From assembly GCF_004115925.1 (NCBI RefSeq), contig NZ_SDDX01000013.1:124001-188000 (forward strand): a stretch of DNA of 64,000 nucleotides, read 5' to 3'. The stretch comes from Lelliottia nimipressuralis. GTDB taxonomy: Bacteria > Pseudomonadota > Gammaproteobacteria > Enterobacterales > Enterobacteriaceae. The position numbers and the translations under genes are program-made. This document shows positions 12,179-23,204 of the stretch, piece by piece; within the stretch, counting starts at the first letter, position 1; each line of letters starts with the position of its first letter. The notes beneath the pieces were generated by a model. The model ran no database searches. It saw only the letters and a list, made by a program, of their open reading frames with translations, and had not been told where the DNA came from.

Positions 12179-13764
12179 TTCCCGGCTGGCTGCTCCCTGG
12201 GCTGACTGCCGCCACGCTGATGGTGGTGGTGAGCCTGGGGGCTTTTCTTGCCCTGTGGCTGAACGCACCGCAAAGCGATCTCGCCGCGCTGTGGCACGAT
12301 AGCTATCTCTGGCACGTGGTGCGATTCTCCTTCTGGCAGGCGTTTCTCTCAGCCCTGCTCTCGATCGTCCCAGCGATCTTTTTGGCGCGGGCGCTTTATC
12401 GCCGCCGTTTCCCCGGAAGACAAGCGCTGCTGCGCCTGTGCGCGATGACGCTGATCCTGCCCGTACTGGTCGCCGTCTTCGGTATTCTGAGCGTGTATGG
12501 GCGCCAGGGGTGGATCGCCTCGCTGTTGAATGCGTTTGGCATCGAATGGACATTTTCGCCTTACGGCCTGCAGGGTATCCTGCTGGCCCACGTCTTTTTC
12601 AATATGCCCATGGCGACGCGACTGTTCTTACAGGCGCTGGAAAATATCCCTGGCGAACAGCGACAGCTGGCCGCCCAGCTCGGAATGCGCGGATTTGCCT
12701 TCTTTCGCTTTGTTGAATGGCCGTGGCTGCGGCGGCAGATCCCGCCCGTTGCAGCATTAATTTTTATGCTCTGCTTCGCCAGTTTTGCCACGGTGCTGTC
12801 GCTGGGCGGCGGCCCGCAGGCCACCACCATTGAGCTGGCAATCTATCAGGCCCTGAGTTACGACTACGATCCGGGTCGTGCGGCGCTGCTGGCGATGATC
12901 CAGATGTTCTGCTGCCTGGGGCTGGTCCTGCTCAGCCAGCGACTCAGTAAAGCCATTGCGGTGGGGAGCCATCAGGTGAACGGCTGGCGCGATCCACAGG
13001 ACAGCCTGCGCAGCCGCCTGAGCGATCTCCTGCTTATCGTACTTGCGCTGCTGTTACTCCTCCCGCCGCTGCTGGCAGTGGTGGTGGATGGTCTCAATCT
13101 GAATCTGATCTCGGTGCTGCAACAGCCGGTGCTGTGGCAGGCGCTGTGGACGTCGCTGCGGATCGCCCTCGGCGCCGGGTTGCTGTGCGTCCTGCTGACC
13201 ATGATGCTGCTCTGGAGCAGCCGCGAACTTTACGCCCGACACTCCCGAATCGCCGGGCAAGCGCTGGAGCTGAGCGGGATGTTGATTCTGGCGATGCCGG
13301 GCATCGTGCTGGCGACCGGGTTCTTTTTGCTGTTTAACAGCACCATCGGATTACCCGAGCACGCCGACGGGATCGTCATTTTCACCAACGCGCTGATGGC
13401 GATTCCCTATGCCCTGAAAGTGCTCGAAAACCCGATGCGCGACCTGAGCGCCCGCTACACTCTGCTCTGTCAGTCGCTGGGGATGCGCGGCTGGCAGCGA
13501 GTGAGAGTCGTTGAACTCCGCGCCCTGAAACGCCCTCTGGCGCAGGCGCTGGCCTTTGCCAGCGTGCTGTCGATTGGCGATTTCGGCGTAGTGGCGCTGT
13601 TTGGTAATGACGACTTCCGCACGCTGCCGTTCTGGCTGTATCAGCAAATCGGTTCGTATCGCAGTCAGGATGGTGCCGTGACGGCCCTGCTCTTGCTGCT
13701 GCTGTGCTTTACCCTTTTCACCGTTATCGAAAAACTTCCGGGGCGCGATGCTAAAACTGACTGA
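12154..13764 (+). CDS. thiP: Thiamine ABC transporter permease
   Basis: This is the membrane component of the thiamine importer. It is 536 residues with two fused halves of about six helices each, and each half has an EAA-type loop ([28 protein letters not shown] in the first, [18 protein letters not shown] in the second). It starts inside the thiB 3' end and ends 17 nt inside thiQ, which suggests translational coupling. Confidence 0.95.
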   Translation: MATRRQPLIPGWLLPGLTAATLMVVVSLGAFLALWLNAPQSDLAALWHDSYLWHVVRFSFWQAFLSALLSIVPAIFLARALYRRRFPGRQALLRLCAMTLILPVLVAVFGILSVYGRQGWIASLLNAFGIEWTFSPYGLQGILLAHVFFNMPMATRLFLQALENIPGEQRQLAAQLGMRGFAFFRFVEWPWLRRQIPPVAALIFMLCFASFATVLSLGGGPQATTIELAIYQALSYDYDPGRAALLAMIQMFCCLGLVLLSQRLSKAIAVGSHQVNGWRDPQDSLRSRLSDLLLIVLALLLLLPPLLAVVVDGLNLNLISVLQQPVLWQALWTSLRIALGAGLLCVLLTMMLLWSSRELYARHSRIAGQALELSGMLILAMPGIVLATGFFLLFNSTIGLPEHADGIVIFTNALMAIPYALKVLENPMRDLSARYTLLCQSLGMRGWQRVRVVELRALKRPLAQALAFASVLSIGDFGVVALFGNDDFRTLPFWLYQQIGSYRSQDGAVTALLLLLLCFTLFTVIEKLPGRDAKTD

Positions 13765-14452
13765 TGTAACCTGGCTTTATCAGCATCTGCCAATGCGCTT
13801 TACGCTCTGTGTCGAACGCGGAGAGATGATTGCCATTCTCGGCCCAAGCGGTGCCGGGAAAAGCACGCTGCTCAATCTGATTGCCGGTTTCCTGCCTCCG
13901 GCGCGCGGCGAGATGTTGATAGACGGGCAAACGCACACCCACACGCCGCCGTCCCAGCGTCCGGTGTCGATGCTGTTCCAGGAAAATAATCTGTTTACCC
14001 ATCTGACGGTGCGACAGAATATCGGCCTGGGAATGGACCCCGGCCTCAAGCTGACGGCGCTTCAGCGTGAGAAACTCGAAGCGATTGCCCAGCAGATGGG
14101 GCTGAATGAATTTCTTGAACGTTTACCTGGTGAGCTTTCTGGCGGGCAGCGTCAGCGCGTCGCGCTGGCTCGCTGTCTGGTGCGGGAACAGCCGATTTTG
14201 CTCCTCGACGAGCCGTTCTCGGCCCTCGACCCGGCCCTGCGTCAGGAGATGCTGTTGCTGGTAAAAGAGGTGTGTCAGCAGAAAAATCTCACCATGCTGA
14301 TGGTCTCGCACAGCGTGGAAGACGCCGCCAGAATCGCGGCGCGCTCCGTCGTGATTGCCGACGGGAGAATTGCCTGGGACGGGGAAACGCAGGAGCTGAT
14401 AAGCGGGAAGGCAAGTGCTTCAGCGTTGTTGGGAATAATGCAGCCGCAGTAA
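13748..14452 (+). CDS. thiQ: Thiamine ABC transporter ATPase
   Basis: This is the ATP-binding subunit of ThiBPQ. Walker A is GPSGAGKST (residues 33-41), the signature is [13 protein letters not shown], Walker B is [12 protein letters not shown], and the H-loop is in [10 protein letters not shown]. It has 234 residues against 232 in E. coli. It is the last gene of the thiamine-regulated operon. Confidence 0.95.
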   Translation: MLKLTDVTWLYQHLPMRFTLCVERGEMIAILGPSGAGKSTLLNLIAGFLPPARGEMLIDGQTHTHTPPSQRPVSMLFQENNLFTHLTVRQNIGLGMDPGLKLTALQREKLEAIAQQMGLNEFLERLPGELSGGQRQRVALARCLVREQPILLLDEPFSALDPALRQEMLLLVKEVCQQKNLTMLMVSHSVEDAARIAARSVVIADGRIAWDGETQELISGKASASALLGIMQPQ

Positions 14453-14478
14453 GCCCGGCAAACAATGCGCCACCGGGC
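14453..14478. repeat. REP-like inverted repeat between thiQ and yabI
   Basis: GCCCGG (14453-14458) and CCGGGC (14473-14478) flank a 14-nt centre directly after the thiQ stop, between convergent genes. It may help terminate both. There is no T-run. Confidence 0.45.
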
Positions 14479-14509
14479 AATCTCAGGCCTGGTGGCGGCT
14501 GAAAATCGC

Positions 14510-15277
14510 CTATCGGCTCACCACCTTCAACAAAATCTCGCCATACACCGGCATCAGCGGATGACGAATCAACGCCACCAGCGCCACCACGGCAACCCCG
14601 AGCGTCAAGGGCGCCAGCCACAACAGGCGGCCACGCGGCAAATATTGGGTGAGGCGATCCGTACCGGCTTTCGCACTGCGCCACAGGCGCCAGCACAGCC
14701 ACACCGCGACCCACAGCAGCAGCGCGGTGGCTAACAGCAGCCATTTAAAATGGCCGCTTTGCGCATCGGCGGGGATATCAATCGCCGCACCGGCCAGAAT
14801 GCCCGGCAGGAAATAGAACGGCGGCCAGAAGACGCAGCCGATGATATTGGGCAGTATAAATTTTGAAACGGGCAGATCCAGCATCCCGGCAACCATCGGC
14901 ACCAGCGGACGCGTCGGGCCGACAAAACGCCCGACCAGAATGGTAAACATACTGTGCTGATGGAGGGCATGCTCGGTTTTGTCGAGCAGCGCTTTGTTCT
15001 TTTTCATGAACGACCAGCGGTGCAACGGCTTTTTGAAGCGCCAGCCTAACCAGAAAGAGATCCAGTCGCCCAGCAGACAGCCAACGATACCGGCCATCCA
15101 CGCCTGCCAGAAGTTCACCTCGCCGCTGCCAATCAGCGCACCGAGGCCCGCCATGATGACAGTGCCAGGTAAAATCAGCCCCACCAGCGCCAGCGATTCC
15201 AGAAAGGCGACCAGCGCGACAGCGATCAGCGAGTAGGCCACGGACTGCGTAATAAAATGTTCCAGCAATGCCTGCAT
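14510..15277 (-). CDS. yabI: DedA-family inner membrane protein YabI
   Basis: This is a DedA (VTT domain) membrane protein. Members flip or recycle lipid carriers and support envelope homeostasis in proton-dependent fashion. The precise role of YabI is not settled. The 255 residues contain the family segments GLILPGTVIMAGLGALIGSG and GRFVGPTRPLVPMVAGML, the latter with the conserved Arg/Pro pattern. It follows araC on the same strand, as in E. coli. The ATG at 15277 has only a weak GGAA upstream. Confidence 0.9.
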   Translation of the reverse strand: MQALLEHFITQSVAYSLIAVALVAFLESLALVGLILPGTVIMAGLGALIGSGEVNFWQAWMAGIVGCLLGDWISFWLGWRFKKPLHRWSFMKKNKALLDKTEHALHQHSMFTILVGRFVGPTRPLVPMVAGMLDLPVSKFILPNIIGCVFWPPFYFLPGILAGAAIDIPADAQSGHFKWLLLATALLLWVAVWLCWRLWRSAKAGTDRLTQYLPRGRLLWLAPLTLGVAVVALVALIRHPLMPVYGEILLKVVSR

Positions 15278-15405
15278 AACGATTCCGGTCAGATAACAGA
15301 GCAGGGATTCTGCGAAGTGCTTCCTGCCTCGTCAAGACAACAATTGTCTGAATAGTTTACCGGGTGCCGCCAGACTTCACCTGTTTGTTTCGTTTTATTT
15401 ACGTT

Positions 15406-16248
15406 TTACTCACATCCGGCGCGGAATTCGCTCGGGCTGGCGCCGGTGCATTTCTTGAAGACGCGGGAAAAATAGAGCTGATCCTCAAAGCCGACGTTAC
15501 GCCCCACGGTGGCAATCGGCATACGCGTGGTGCTGAGAAGCAGTTTGGCCTGGCTGATGCGCTGATCCTCGCGCCAGCTCAGAACGCTCACCCCCAACTG
15601 CTGACGGAAGAGGTGCGACAGGCGCGACGGCGAGAGGCAGACGTGCTGCGCGACCCCCGCGATATCAAACTGGCTGTCCGACAGATGATCGCTGATGTAC
15701 TGGCAGGCGTCGCGCACGCGATTGTCCAGCGGCGGATTAAGGGAGGCGTTAATCGCCTCCATGCGCCGCAGCAACAGCTGTTCAAGCAGATTAATCGCCA
15801 GCAGCTCGGCGTAACGCCCGCCCGCCTGGGCTTCGATTATCTGGGCAAAAAGCTCGCGGAACTGCGCCTGATGCGCTTCGTCGGGCCGGTAAAAACCGGT
15901 GTGGGCGAAAATCGACGGCCAGGCCAGCCACTCCTGCCAGTAAGCGCGCGGGCGGAAGTAGACCCACTGGTGATACCACTCTTTTGCATCGGGATGGCGG
16001 CCGTAATGGTGAATTTCTCCCGGCGGGAACAGCAAAATATCGCCAGGGCGACAGACAAATTGCCGATCGTTATTTTTGATCACCCCCTCACCGCGCACGG
16101 TGATATTCAGGATATAGCCTTTCATGCCCAGCGGGCGGTCGACGAAAAAGTCGAGGTAACCCTCGGCTTCGATAGGGGTCAGCCCCGCCACCAGATGGGC
16201 GTTGAAGGAGTACCCCGGCAACAGGGGATCGTTTTGTGTTTCGGCCAT
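15406..16248 (-). CDS. araC: Arabinose operon regulator AraC
   Basis: This is an arabinose-responsive activator and repressor. The N-terminal arm and cupin domain bind arabinose and dimerise. The C-terminal domain carries two HTH motifs ([26 protein letters not shown], then [23 protein letters not shown]). The ATG at 16248 ([20 protein letters not shown]) matches the E. coli start; an upstream in-frame start would add eight residues. The protein has 280 residues and ends at EFRAGCE, so it lacks the 12-residue C-terminal tail of E. coli AraC, which lies beyond the second HTH and is probably dispensable. It is divergent from araB. Confidence 0.95.
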   Translation of the reverse strand: MAETQNDPLLPGYSFNAHLVAGLTPIEAEGYLDFFVDRPLGMKGYILNITVRGEGVIKNNDRQFVCRPGDILLFPPGEIHHYGRHPDAKEWYHQWVYFRPRAYWQEWLAWPSIFAHTGFYRPDEAHQAQFRELFAQIIEAQAGGRYAELLAINLLEQLLLRRMEAINASLNPPLDNRVRDACQYISDHLSDSQFDIAGVAQHVCLSPSRLSHLFRQQLGVSVLSWREDQRISQAKLLLSTTRMPIATVGRNVGFEDQLYFSRVFKKCTGASPSEFRAGCE

Positions 16249-16278
16249 AAACAGGTCACTCCCGACGGTCAATAAGGA

Positions 16279-16297
16279 AACAAATTGTCCATATCTA
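16279..16297. promoter_or_regulatory. araO2 operator
   Basis: CAAATTGTCCATATC lies in the araC leader, about 30 bp upstream of the araC ATG. It matches the E. coli araO2 core (AATTGTCCATAT). It is about 210 bp from araI, compatible with the repression loop. Confidence 0.75.
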
Positions 16298-16420
16298 TAA
16301 AAGCGGTATAAAAACGGGTCGTTAAGAGAATCACATCGCCTGCCCTCTCTTTTAACTCCGCTTTGTCTCGGCCTTTACCCCAGATTCATCCACGATCTCG
16401 TGCAAATCAGCAGTAACAAA

Positions 16421-16457
16421 AGTGTCTATAACTGCGGCAGAAATGTCCACATTGAAT
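16421..16457. promoter_or_regulatory. araO1 operator / araC promoter region
   Basis: AGTGTCTATAACTGCGGCAG, followed by AAATGTCCACATTGAA, closely matches the tandem O1 half-sites that overlap the araC promoter in E. coli. Confidence 0.75.
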
Positions 16458-16458
16458 A

Positions 16459-16478
16459 TTTGCACAACGTCACACTTT
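16459..16478. promoter_or_regulatory. CRP site of araBAD
   Basis: TTTGCACAACGTCACACT resembles the E. coli ara CRP site, with a good right half (TCACA) and a degenerate left half. It sits between O1 and I1. Confidence 0.7.
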
Positions 16479-16487
16479 CCACCTCAA

Positions 16488-16551
16488 CAGCAATTTAATC
16501 CATAAGATTAGCGGATCCTGCCTGACGATTTTCTCCCTCAATCTCTAATGT
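16488..16551 (+). promoter_or_regulatory. araI1-I2 and pBAD promoter
   Basis: I1 is CAGCAATTTAATCCATA at 16488-16504 and I2 is TTAGCGGATCCTGCCTG at 16508-16524. I2 overlaps the -35 CTGACG (16522-16527), and the -10 TAATGT is at 16546-16551. Layout and sequence closely match E. coli pBAD. Confidence 0.85.
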
Positions 16552-16585
16552 TGATCCATACCCGTTTTTTGATGGAGCAACATAA

Positions 16586-18295
16586 ATGGCAATTGCGATT
16601 GGCCTCGATTTTGGCAGTGACTCAGTACGCGCCCTGGCGGTGGAGTGTCGTACGGGCCAGGAGATAGCGACCAGCGTGGAGTGGTATCCGCGCTGGCAAG
16701 AGGGGCGTTACTGCGATGCGCCAAATAATCAGTTCCGCCATCATCCGCGCGATTACATCGAATCGATGGAAGCGGCGATCAAAACCGTTCTGGCCGAATT
16801 GAGCGAAGATCAACGCGCACAAATCGTCGGTATTGGCGTGGACAGCACCGGCTCAACGCCTGCCCCCGTCGATGCCGAAGGCCGCGTGCTGGCGCTGCGC
16901 CCTGAGTTTGCCGACAACCCGAACGCCATGTTCGTGCTGTGGAAAGACCATACTGCGGTTGAAGAAGCCGAAGCCATCACCCGTTTGTGCCATCAGCCTG
17001 GAAAAGCGGACTACTCCCGCTACATTGGCGGCATTTATTCCAGCGAATGGTTCTGGGCCAAGATTTTGCACGTCACCCGTGCCGACCGTGACGTGGCGCA
17101 GGCCGCCGTGTCATGGATTGAGCTGTGCGACTGGGTACCGGCCCTGCTGTCGGGCACTACCCGCCCGCAGGATATTCGCCGTGGGCGCTGCAGCGCCGGG
17201 CATAAATCCCTGTGGCATGAGAGCTGGGGCGGTCTGCCACCTGCGGCGTTCTTCGATGAACTCGATCCGATTATCAATCAAAGCCTGAAATATCCGCTGT
17301 TTACCGACACTTATACCGCCGACATTCAGGTCGGAACCCTGAGCGCAGAGTGGGCGCAGCGTCTGGGCTTGCCGCAAAACGTGGCGATTTCCGGCGGCGC
17401 GTTCGACTGCCATATGGGTGCCGTCGGCGCGGGCGCACAGCCTAATACACTGGTGAAAGTGATTGGTACCTCCACCTGCGACATCCTCACCGCGGATAAA
17501 GCCAGCGTCGGCGACCGCGCCGTGAAAGGTATTTGCGGCCAGGTGGACGGTAGCGTGGTCCCTGATTTTATCGGGCTGGAGGCCGGACAATCCGCCTTCG
17601 GCGATATCTACGCCTGGTTTGGCCGCGTGCTCGGCTGGCCGCTGGATCAGCTGGCGGAAACGCATCCGGAGCTGAAAGCGCAGATCGCGGCCAGCAAAAA
17701 ACAGCTTCTCCCGCAGCTGACGGAAGCCTGGGCGAAAAACCCGTCCCTTGATCATCTCCCGGTGGTGCTCGACTGGTTCAACGGTCGTCGCACGCCGTTT
17801 GCCAACCAGCGTCTTAAAGGCGTGATTACCGATCTCAACCTGGCAACCGACGCCCCTGCGCTCTTTGGCGGTCTGATTGCGGCCACCGCCTTTGGCGCGC
17901 GCGCCATTATGGAGTGTTTCACCGAGCAGGGCATCGCCGTGAACGAAGTGATGGCGCTCGGCGGCATCGCGCGTAAAAACCCGGTGATCATGCAGGCCTG
18001 CTGCGACGTGCTGAACCGTCCGCTGCAGATCGTCGCCTCCGATCAGTGCTGTGCCCTCGGGGCCGCCATTTTCGCGGCAGTCGCGGCGGGTGTGCACGCA
18101 GATATTCCGACCGCTCAACAGCACATGGCGAGCGCCGTCGAGAGCACGCTCCAGCCGCGCCCTCAGCAGGCCCAACGCTTCGAGCAGCTTTATCAGCGCT
18201 ACCTGCAATGGTCGAAAAGCGCCGAGCACCACTATCTCCCTGTCGCCGCCCCGGCCAAAAACACCGCGGAAAAACCGGCAACCCTGACACATTAA
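16586..18295 (+). CDS. araB: Ribulokinase
   Basis: This kinase phosphorylates L-ribulose to L-ribulose-5-phosphate, the second step of L-arabinose catabolism. The 569-residue FGGY kinase has the N-terminal phosphate-binding loop [12 protein letters not shown], a catalytic-domain segment [16 protein letters not shown] ([15 protein letters not shown]) and the C-terminal [12 protein letters not shown]. It is three residues longer than E. coli AraB. The start has GGAG in GATGGAGCAACATAAATG. It is first in araBAD, 10 nt before araA. Confidence 0.96.
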   Translation: MAIAIGLDFGSDSVRALAVECRTGQEIATSVEWYPRWQEGRYCDAPNNQFRHHPRDYIESMEAAIKTVLAELSEDQRAQIVGIGVDSTGSTPAPVDAEGRVLALRPEFADNPNAMFVLWKDHTAVEEAEAITRLCHQPGKADYSRYIGGIYSSEWFWAKILHVTRADRDVAQAAVSWIELCDWVPALLSGTTRPQDIRRGRCSAGHKSLWHESWGGLPPAAFFDELDPIINQSLKYPLFTDTYTADIQVGTLSAEWAQRLGLPQNVAISGGAFDCHMGAVGAGAQPNTLVKVIGTSTCDILTADKASVGDRAVKGICGQVDGSVVPDFIGLEAGQSAFGDIYAWFGRVLGWPLDQLAETHPELKAQIAASKKQLLPQLTEAWAKNPSLDHLPVVLDWFNGRRTPFANQRLKGVITDLNLATDAPALFGGLIAATAFGARAIMECFTEQGIAVNEVMALGGIARKNPVIMQACCDVLNRPLQIVASDQCCALGAAIFAAVAAGVHADIPTAQQHMASAVESTLQPRPQQAQRFEQLYQRYLQWSKSAEHHYLPVAAPAKNTAEKPATLTH

Positions 18296-18305
18296 GGACA
18301 CGATA

Positions 18306-19808
18306 ATGAGCATTTTTAATAATTATGAAGTGTGGTTTGTCATTGGCAGCCAGCATTTATACGGCCCGGAAGCGCTGCAACAGGTGACGAAACACGCGGA
18401 GCATGTGGTTAACGCCCTCAATGCGGAGGCCAAACTGCCGTGCAAACTGGTGCTGAAACCGCTCGGAACCACACCAGACGAAATCACCCACATCTGCCGC
18501 GACGCGAACTACGACGACAAATGCGCCGGGATGGTGGTGTGGCTGCACACCTTCTCTCCGGCCAAAATGTGGATCAACGGCCTGACCATCCTCAACAAAC
18601 CGCTGCTGCAATTCCATACCCAGTTCAACGCTTCCCTGCCGTGGGACAGCATCGATATGGACTTTATGAACCTGAACCAGACCGCGCACGGCGGCCGCGA
18701 GTTCGGCTTTATCGGCGCGCGTATGCGTCAGCAGCACGGGGTAGTGACCGGCCACTGGCAGGATCAACACGCGCAGCAGCGCATCGGCTCGTGGATGCGC
18801 CAGGCTGTCTCCAAACAGGATACCCGTCATCTGAAAGTGGTGCGTTTTGGCGACAACATGCGCGAAGTGGCAGTGACGGACGGCGATAAAGTCGCTGCAC
18901 AGATTAAATTTGGTTTCTCCGTTAACACCTGGGCCGTGGGCGATCTGGTGCAGGTGGTGAACGAAATCAGCGACGGCGATATCAGCGCGCTGGTGGACGA
19001 ATACGAAAGCAGCTACCGCCTGACCGCTGCGGCGCAGATCAACGGCGATAAACGCCAGAACGTCATCGATGCGGCGCGCATTGAGCTGGGGATGAAACGC
19101 TTCCTGGAACAGGGCGGCTTCCACGCCTTTACCACCACATTTGAAGACCTGCACGGCCTGAAACAACTGCCAGGCCTGGCGGTACAACGTCTAATGCAGC
19201 AAGGCTACGGCTTTGCGGGCGAAGGCGACTGGAAAACCGCCGCCCTGCTTCGCATCATGAAGGTGATGTCGACCGGTCTACAGGGCGGCACCTCATTTAT
19301 GGAGGATTACACCTACCACTTCGAGAACGGCAACGATCTGGTGCTCGGCTCGCACATGCTGGAAGTGTGTCCATCCATCGCCGTCGAAGAGAAACCGATC
19401 CTCGACGTGCAGTACCTGGGCATTGGCGGCAAGGCCGATCCGGCCCGTCTGATCTTCAACACCCGCACCGGCCCGGCGATAAATGCCAGCCTGATCGATC
19501 TGGGCGATCGTTTCCGCCTGCTGGTGAACTGCGTGGATGCCGTGGAGACCCCGCATTCATTGCCAAAACTGCCCGTCGCAAACGCCCTGTGGAAAGCGCA
19601 GCCGGATCTGCCGACCGCGTCTGAAGCCTGGATCGTGGCCGGTGGCGCGCACCACACGGTCTTCAGCCACTCGCTGGATCTGAACGATATGCGCCAGTTC
19701 GCGGAGCTGCACGACATCGAGCTGACCGTCATCGATAACGACACCCGTCTGCCAGCGTTTAAAGACGCGCTGCGCTGGAACGAAGTCTATTACGGTTCAA
19801 AACGTTAA
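18306..19808 (+). CDS. araA: L-arabinose isomerase
   Basis: This isomerase interconverts L-arabinose and L-ribulose with a Mn2+ centre. It is 500 residues, the E. coli length. The four metal-site residues Glu306 (GEGDW), Glu333 (SFMEDY), His350 (GSHMLE) and His450 (GGAHHT) fall at the E. coli positions. It is the second gene of araBAD. Confidence 0.97.
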   Translation: MSIFNNYEVWFVIGSQHLYGPEALQQVTKHAEHVVNALNAEAKLPCKLVLKPLGTTPDEITHICRDANYDDKCAGMVVWLHTFSPAKMWINGLTILNKPLLQFHTQFNASLPWDSIDMDFMNLNQTAHGGREFGFIGARMRQQHGVVTGHWQDQHAQQRIGSWMRQAVSKQDTRHLKVVRFGDNMREVAVTDGDKVAAQIKFGFSVNTWAVGDLVQVVNEISDGDISALVDEYESSYRLTAAAQINGDKRQNVIDAARIELGMKRFLEQGGFHAFTTTFEDLHGLKQLPGLAVQRLMQQGYGFAGEGDWKTAALLRIMKVMSTGLQGGTSFMEDYTYHFENGNDLVLGSHMLEVCPSIAVEEKPILDVQYLGIGGKADPARLIFNTRTGPAINASLIDLGDRFRLLVNCVDAVETPHSLPKLPVANALWKAQPDLPTASEAWIVAGGAHHTVFSHSLDLNDMRQFAELHDIELTVIDNDTRLPAFKDALRWNEVYYGSKR

Positions 19809-19814
19809 TCGCGT

Positions 19815-19878
19815 GCCCGGCGGCACGTCGTCTGCCGGGCTTATAAACCCAGGCCGGATAAGCGAAGTGCCATCCGGC
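19815..19878. repeat. REP/BIME pair within araBAD
   Basis: Two imperfect palindromes lie in the 82-nt araA-araD gap: GCCCGGCGGCACG...TGCCGGGC (19815-19840) and GCCGGATAAGCGAAGTGCCA then TCCGGC (19853-19878). The second has the classic REP arms. In the mRNA they form stems that may protect the araBA part from 3' decay. Confidence 0.75.
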
Positions 19879-19890
19879 AAGGAGAACAGA

Positions 19891-20586
19891 ATGCTTGAAG
19901 CATTAAAGCAGCAGGTGCTGGAAGCCAACCTGGCCCTGCCGAAACACCATCTCGTCACCCTCACCTGGGGCAACGTCAGCGCTGTCGATCGGGAGAAAGG
20001 GGTGTTTGTGATTAAGCCGTCCGGCGTGGATTACAGCGTGATGACCGCCGAGGATATGGTGGTGGTGAGCATCGCGACCGGAGAAGTGGTCGAAGGGAAG
20101 AAAAAGCCCTCTTCCGATACGCCAACCCATCGCCTGCTCTATCAGTCATTCCCGTCGATTGGCGGTATCGTGCATACCCACTCGCGCCACGCCACCATCT
20201 GGGCGCAGGCCGGACAATCCATTCCGGCGACGGGCACGACCCATGCCGACTATTTTTACGGCACCATCCCCTGCACCCGTAAAATGACCGATGCGGAAAT
20301 TAACGGCGAGTATGAGTGGGAAACGGGCAACGTGATCGTCGAAACCTTTGAAAAAGCGGGAATCGATGCGGCGCAAATGCCGGGCGTGCTGGTGCACTCT
20401 CACGGGCCGTTTGCGTGGGGCAAAAACGCCGAAGATGCGGTGCATAACGCCATCGTGCTGGAAGAGGTCGCCTATATGGGAATCTTCTGCCGCCAGCTGG
20501 CGCCACAGCTTCCGGATATGCAGCAAACCCTGCTGGATAAACACTATCTGCGCAAGCACGGTGCGAAAGCGTATTACGGGCAGTAA
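19891..20586 (+). CDS. araD: L-ribulose-5-phosphate 4-epimerase
   Basis: This class II aldolase-like epimerase converts L-ribulose-5-P to D-xylulose-5-P, which enters the pentose phosphate pathway. The ATG at 19891 with AAGGAG just upstream gives 231 residues, as in E. coli. Zinc ligands His95, His97 and His171 and the catalytic Asp76 and Asp120 are at the expected positions. An in-frame extension into the REP repeat is not supported. It is the last gene of araBAD. Confidence 0.97.
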   Translation: MLEALKQQVLEANLALPKHHLVTLTWGNVSAVDREKGVFVIKPSGVDYSVMTAEDMVVVSIATGEVVEGKKKPSSDTPTHRLLYQSFPSIGGIVHTHSRHATIWAQAGQSIPATGTTHADYFYGTIPCTRKMTDAEINGEYEWETGNVIVETFEKAGIDAAQMPGVLVHSHGPFAWGKNAEDAVHNAIVLEEVAYMGIFCRQLAPQLPDMQQTLLDKHYLRKHGAKAYYGQ

Positions 20587-20608
20587 ATCGGGAACAGGGA
20601 CATTATTG

Positions 20609-20634
20609 GCCGGATAAACTCAGTGCCATCCGGC
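20609..20634. repeat. REP element after araD
   Basis: The arms GCCGGATAAACT and CAGTGCCATCCGGC form a REP palindrome just past the araD stop. It resembles the second repeat in the araA-araD gap. Confidence 0.75.
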
Positions 20635-20642
20635 AAAATCAC

Positions 20643-20662
20643 ACCTGTATATAAACCCAGCA
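20643..20662. promoter_or_regulatory. LexA box upstream of polB
   Basis: CTGTATATAAACCCAG (20645-20660) matches the LexA pattern CTGT-N8-ACAG with one mismatch. E. coli polB (dinA) is part of the SOS regulon with a box in this place. Confidence 0.65.
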
Positions 20663-20673
20663 AAAAATCCGTA

Positions 20674-20706
20674 ACCAGGCTATAATCACGCCTGGTTTTG
20701 TTTTTT
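20674..20706 (+). terminator. Hairpin with T-run between araBAD and polB, overlapping a promoter -10
   Basis: ACCAGGC (20674-20680) pairs with GCCTGGT (20690-20696), followed by TTTGTTTTTT. It looks like an intrinsic terminator for araBAD. The loop contains TATAAT (20681-20686), which is at the right place for the polB -10 hexamer, 32 nt before the start codon. Confidence 0.6.
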
Positions 20707-20717
20707 GGGATGACGGT

Positions 20718-23075
20718 GTGACGCAGGCGCGAGAAGGCTTTTTACTGACCCGACACTGGCGGGATACGCCGCAGGGTACTGAAGTGGAATTCTGGCTGGC
20801 GACGGACGAGGGTCCGCTGAACGTCACGCTGCCGCCACAGGAGTCCGTGGCGTTTATCCCTGAACAGCACGTCGAAAAAACGCGCGAGGTGTTACGCGGG
20901 GAAAACGGCTGGCGCATCACGCCGCTTGAGCTGAACGATTTCCACCGCCAGCCCGTTTACGGGCTTTACTGCCGCGCCCATCGCCAGCTGATGCGCTTTG
21001 AAAAGCTGCTGCGAGAAGCCGGGGTAACGCTGTACGAAGCGGATATTCGCCCGCCGGAGCGCTTCCTGATGGAACGTTTTATTACCGCTCCCGTCTGGGT
21101 CGACGGCACGCCGCAGGGCGGCAAACTGCTCAACGCCCGCCTCAAACCCAATCCCCACTACCGCCCGCCCCTGAAATGGGTGTCGCTGGATATCGAAACC
21201 ACGCGCCACGGCGAACTGTATTGCATCGGCCTTGAAGGCTGCGGGCAGCGAATTGTCTATATGCTCGGGCCGCCAAACGGTGATGCGTCGGCCCTCGATT
21301 TTGAGCTGGAGTATGTCACCAGCCGCCCACAGCTGATTGAAAAGCTAAACCAGTGGTTTGCCATTCACGATCCTGATGTCCTGATTGGCTGGAATGTGGT
21401 GCAGTTTGACCTGCGCGTGCTGCAAAAGCATGCCGAGCGTTTCCGTATTCCGCTGATGCTGGGCCGCGGCAACAGCGAGCTTGAGTGGCGCGAGCACGGT
21501 TTTAAGAATGGCGTGTTCTTCGCGCAGGCTAACGGGCGGGTGATTATCGACGGTATCGACGCGCTCAAATCTGCCTTCTGGAGTTTCTCCTCGTTTTCGC
21601 TGGAAGCCGTCTCTCAGGAGCTGCTCGGTGAAGGGAAATCCATCGACAATCCCTGGGATCGGATGGATGAGATTGACCGGCGCTTCAATCAAGACAAACC
21701 GGCACTGGCCACCTACAACCTGAAGGACTGCGAGCTGGTGACGCGGATTTTCCACAAAACGGAGATCATGCCGTTCCTGCTGGAGCGCGCGACCGTCAAC
21801 GGCCTGGCGATCGATCGTCACGGCGGCTCCGTTGCTGCGTTCGGCCATCTGTATATTCCGCGCATGCACCGCGCGGGCTATGTCGCGCCAAATCTTGGCG
21901 AGGTCCCGCCTCAGGCCAGCCCTGGCGGCTATGTGATGGACTCCAGGCCTGGACTGTATGACTCGGTCCTGGTGCTGGATTATAAAAGCCTCTATCCGTC
22001 GATCATTCGCACCTTTCTGATCGATCCCGTTGGCCTGGTCGAGGGGATGGCTCAGCCGGATGACGCGCACAGCACCGAAGGATTTCTCGGCGCGCGTTTC
22101 TCGCGGGAAAAGCACTGCCTGCCTGAAATCGTCGGCCAAATCTGGCACGGGCGTGAGGAGGCCAAGCGTCAGCACAATAAACCGCTCTCTCAGGCGCTGA
22201 AGATCATCATGAACGCCTTTTATGGCGTGCTCGGCACCAGCGCCTGCCGGTTCTTCGATCCCCGTCTTGCCTCGTCGATCACCATGCGCGGGCATGAAAT
22301 TATGCGCCAGACCAAAGCGCTGGTGGAATCTCAGGGCTATGACGTGATTTACGGCGACACGGACTCAACGTTCGTCTGGCTGAAAGGCGCTCACAGCGAA
22401 GAAGACGCCGCGCAAATCGGCCAAAATCTGGTGGCGTTCGTCAACGACTGGTGGCGCAATCATTTGCAAAAAGAGCGGTTAACCAGCGCGTTAGAGCTGG
22501 AATTTGAAACCCATTTCAGCCGCTTTTTGATGCCGACAATTCGCGGTACCGAGCAGGGCAGTAAGAAGCGTTACGCCGGTTTGATTCAGGAGGGCGAGAG
22601 CCAGCGCATGGTGTTTAAAGGCCTGGAAACGGTGCGAACCGACTGGACGCCACTGGCGCAACAGTTCCAGCAAACGCTCTATCTGCGCGTGTTCCGCAAC
22701 GAGCCGTATCAGGATTATGTCCGCGAGACTATCGCCAGCCTGCTGGCCGGTGAGCTGGACAGCCAGCTGGTCTACCGCAAGCGCCTGCGCCGCCCGCTGG
22801 CAGAGTATCAGCGCAATGTGCCGCCGCATGTTCGCGCCGCGCGGCTGGCCGATGAAGAGAACGTACGTCGCGGCCGCGCGCCGCAGTATCAAAATCGCGG
22901 CACCATTAAATACGTCTGGACCACCAGCGGCCCGGAACCGGTGGATTATCAGCACTCGCCGCTGGACTACGATCACTATCTGACGCGACAGCTAATGCCT
23001 GTCGCCGATGGAATTTTACCTTTTGTCGACGATGATTTTGCTACACTCATGACAGGGCAACTGGGGCTATTTTGA
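20718..23075 (+). CDS. polB: DNA polymerase II
   Basis: This is an SOS-inducible family B DNA polymerase used in replication restart and translesion synthesis. The 785-residue protein has the 3'-5' exonuclease motif SLDIETT near residue 155. Polymerase motifs A ([11 protein letters not shown]), B (NAFYGVLG) and C ([10 protein letters not shown]) follow in order. The start is a GTG at 20718 that aligns with the E. coli N-terminus (E. coli 783 aa). An N-terminal two-residue difference (TQAREG) accounts for the length. A LexA box and promoter lie upstream. Confidence 0.96.
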   Translation: MTQAREGFLLTRHWRDTPQGTEVEFWLATDEGPLNVTLPPQESVAFIPEQHVEKTREVLRGENGWRITPLELNDFHRQPVYGLYCRAHRQLMRFEKLLREAGVTLYEADIRPPERFLMERFITAPVWVDGTPQGGKLLNARLKPNPHYRPPLKWVSLDIETTRHGELYCIGLEGCGQRIVYMLGPPNGDASALDFELEYVTSRPQLIEKLNQWFAIHDPDVLIGWNVVQFDLRVLQKHAERFRIPLMLGRGNSELEWREHGFKNGVFFAQANGRVIIDGIDALKSAFWSFSSFSLEAVSQELLGEGKSIDNPWDRMDEIDRRFNQDKPALATYNLKDCELVTRIFHKTEIMPFLLERATVNGLAIDRHGGSVAAFGHLYIPRMHRAGYVAPNLGEVPPQASPGGYVMDSRPGLYDSVLVLDYKSLYPSIIRTFLIDPVGLVEGMAQPDDAHSTEGFLGARFSREKHCLPEIVGQIWHGREEAKRQHNKPLSQALKIIMNAFYGVLGTSACRFFDPRLASSITMRGHEIMRQTKALVESQGYDVIYGDTDSTFVWLKGAHSEEDAAQIGQNLVAFVNDWWRNHLQKERLTSALELEFETHFSRFLMPTIRGTEQGSKKRYAGLIQEGESQRMVFKGLETVRTDWTPLAQQFQQTLYLRVFRNEPYQDYVRETIASLLAGELDSQLVYRKRLRRPLAEYQRNVPPHVRAARLADEENVRRGRAPQYQNRGTIKYVWTTSGPEPVDYQHSPLDYDHYLTRQLMPVADGILPFVDDDFATLMTGQLGLF

Positions 23076-23204
23076 CGCGTGACGAAAACGCCGCCATCCA
23101 GTACCATAGCGCCCTTTCCATTCCCGGACCCATTTTTCGATGGCCGTCACTTTGCGACGGTGGTCGAACTATTGCCTGCAATTAAAGATTAGAGCCAAAC
23201 AACT

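Noticed and set aside
11258..12553. 431-codon open frame opposite thiB/thiP
   Set aside because: It overlaps two conserved genes and the product is Arg-rich and without known features.
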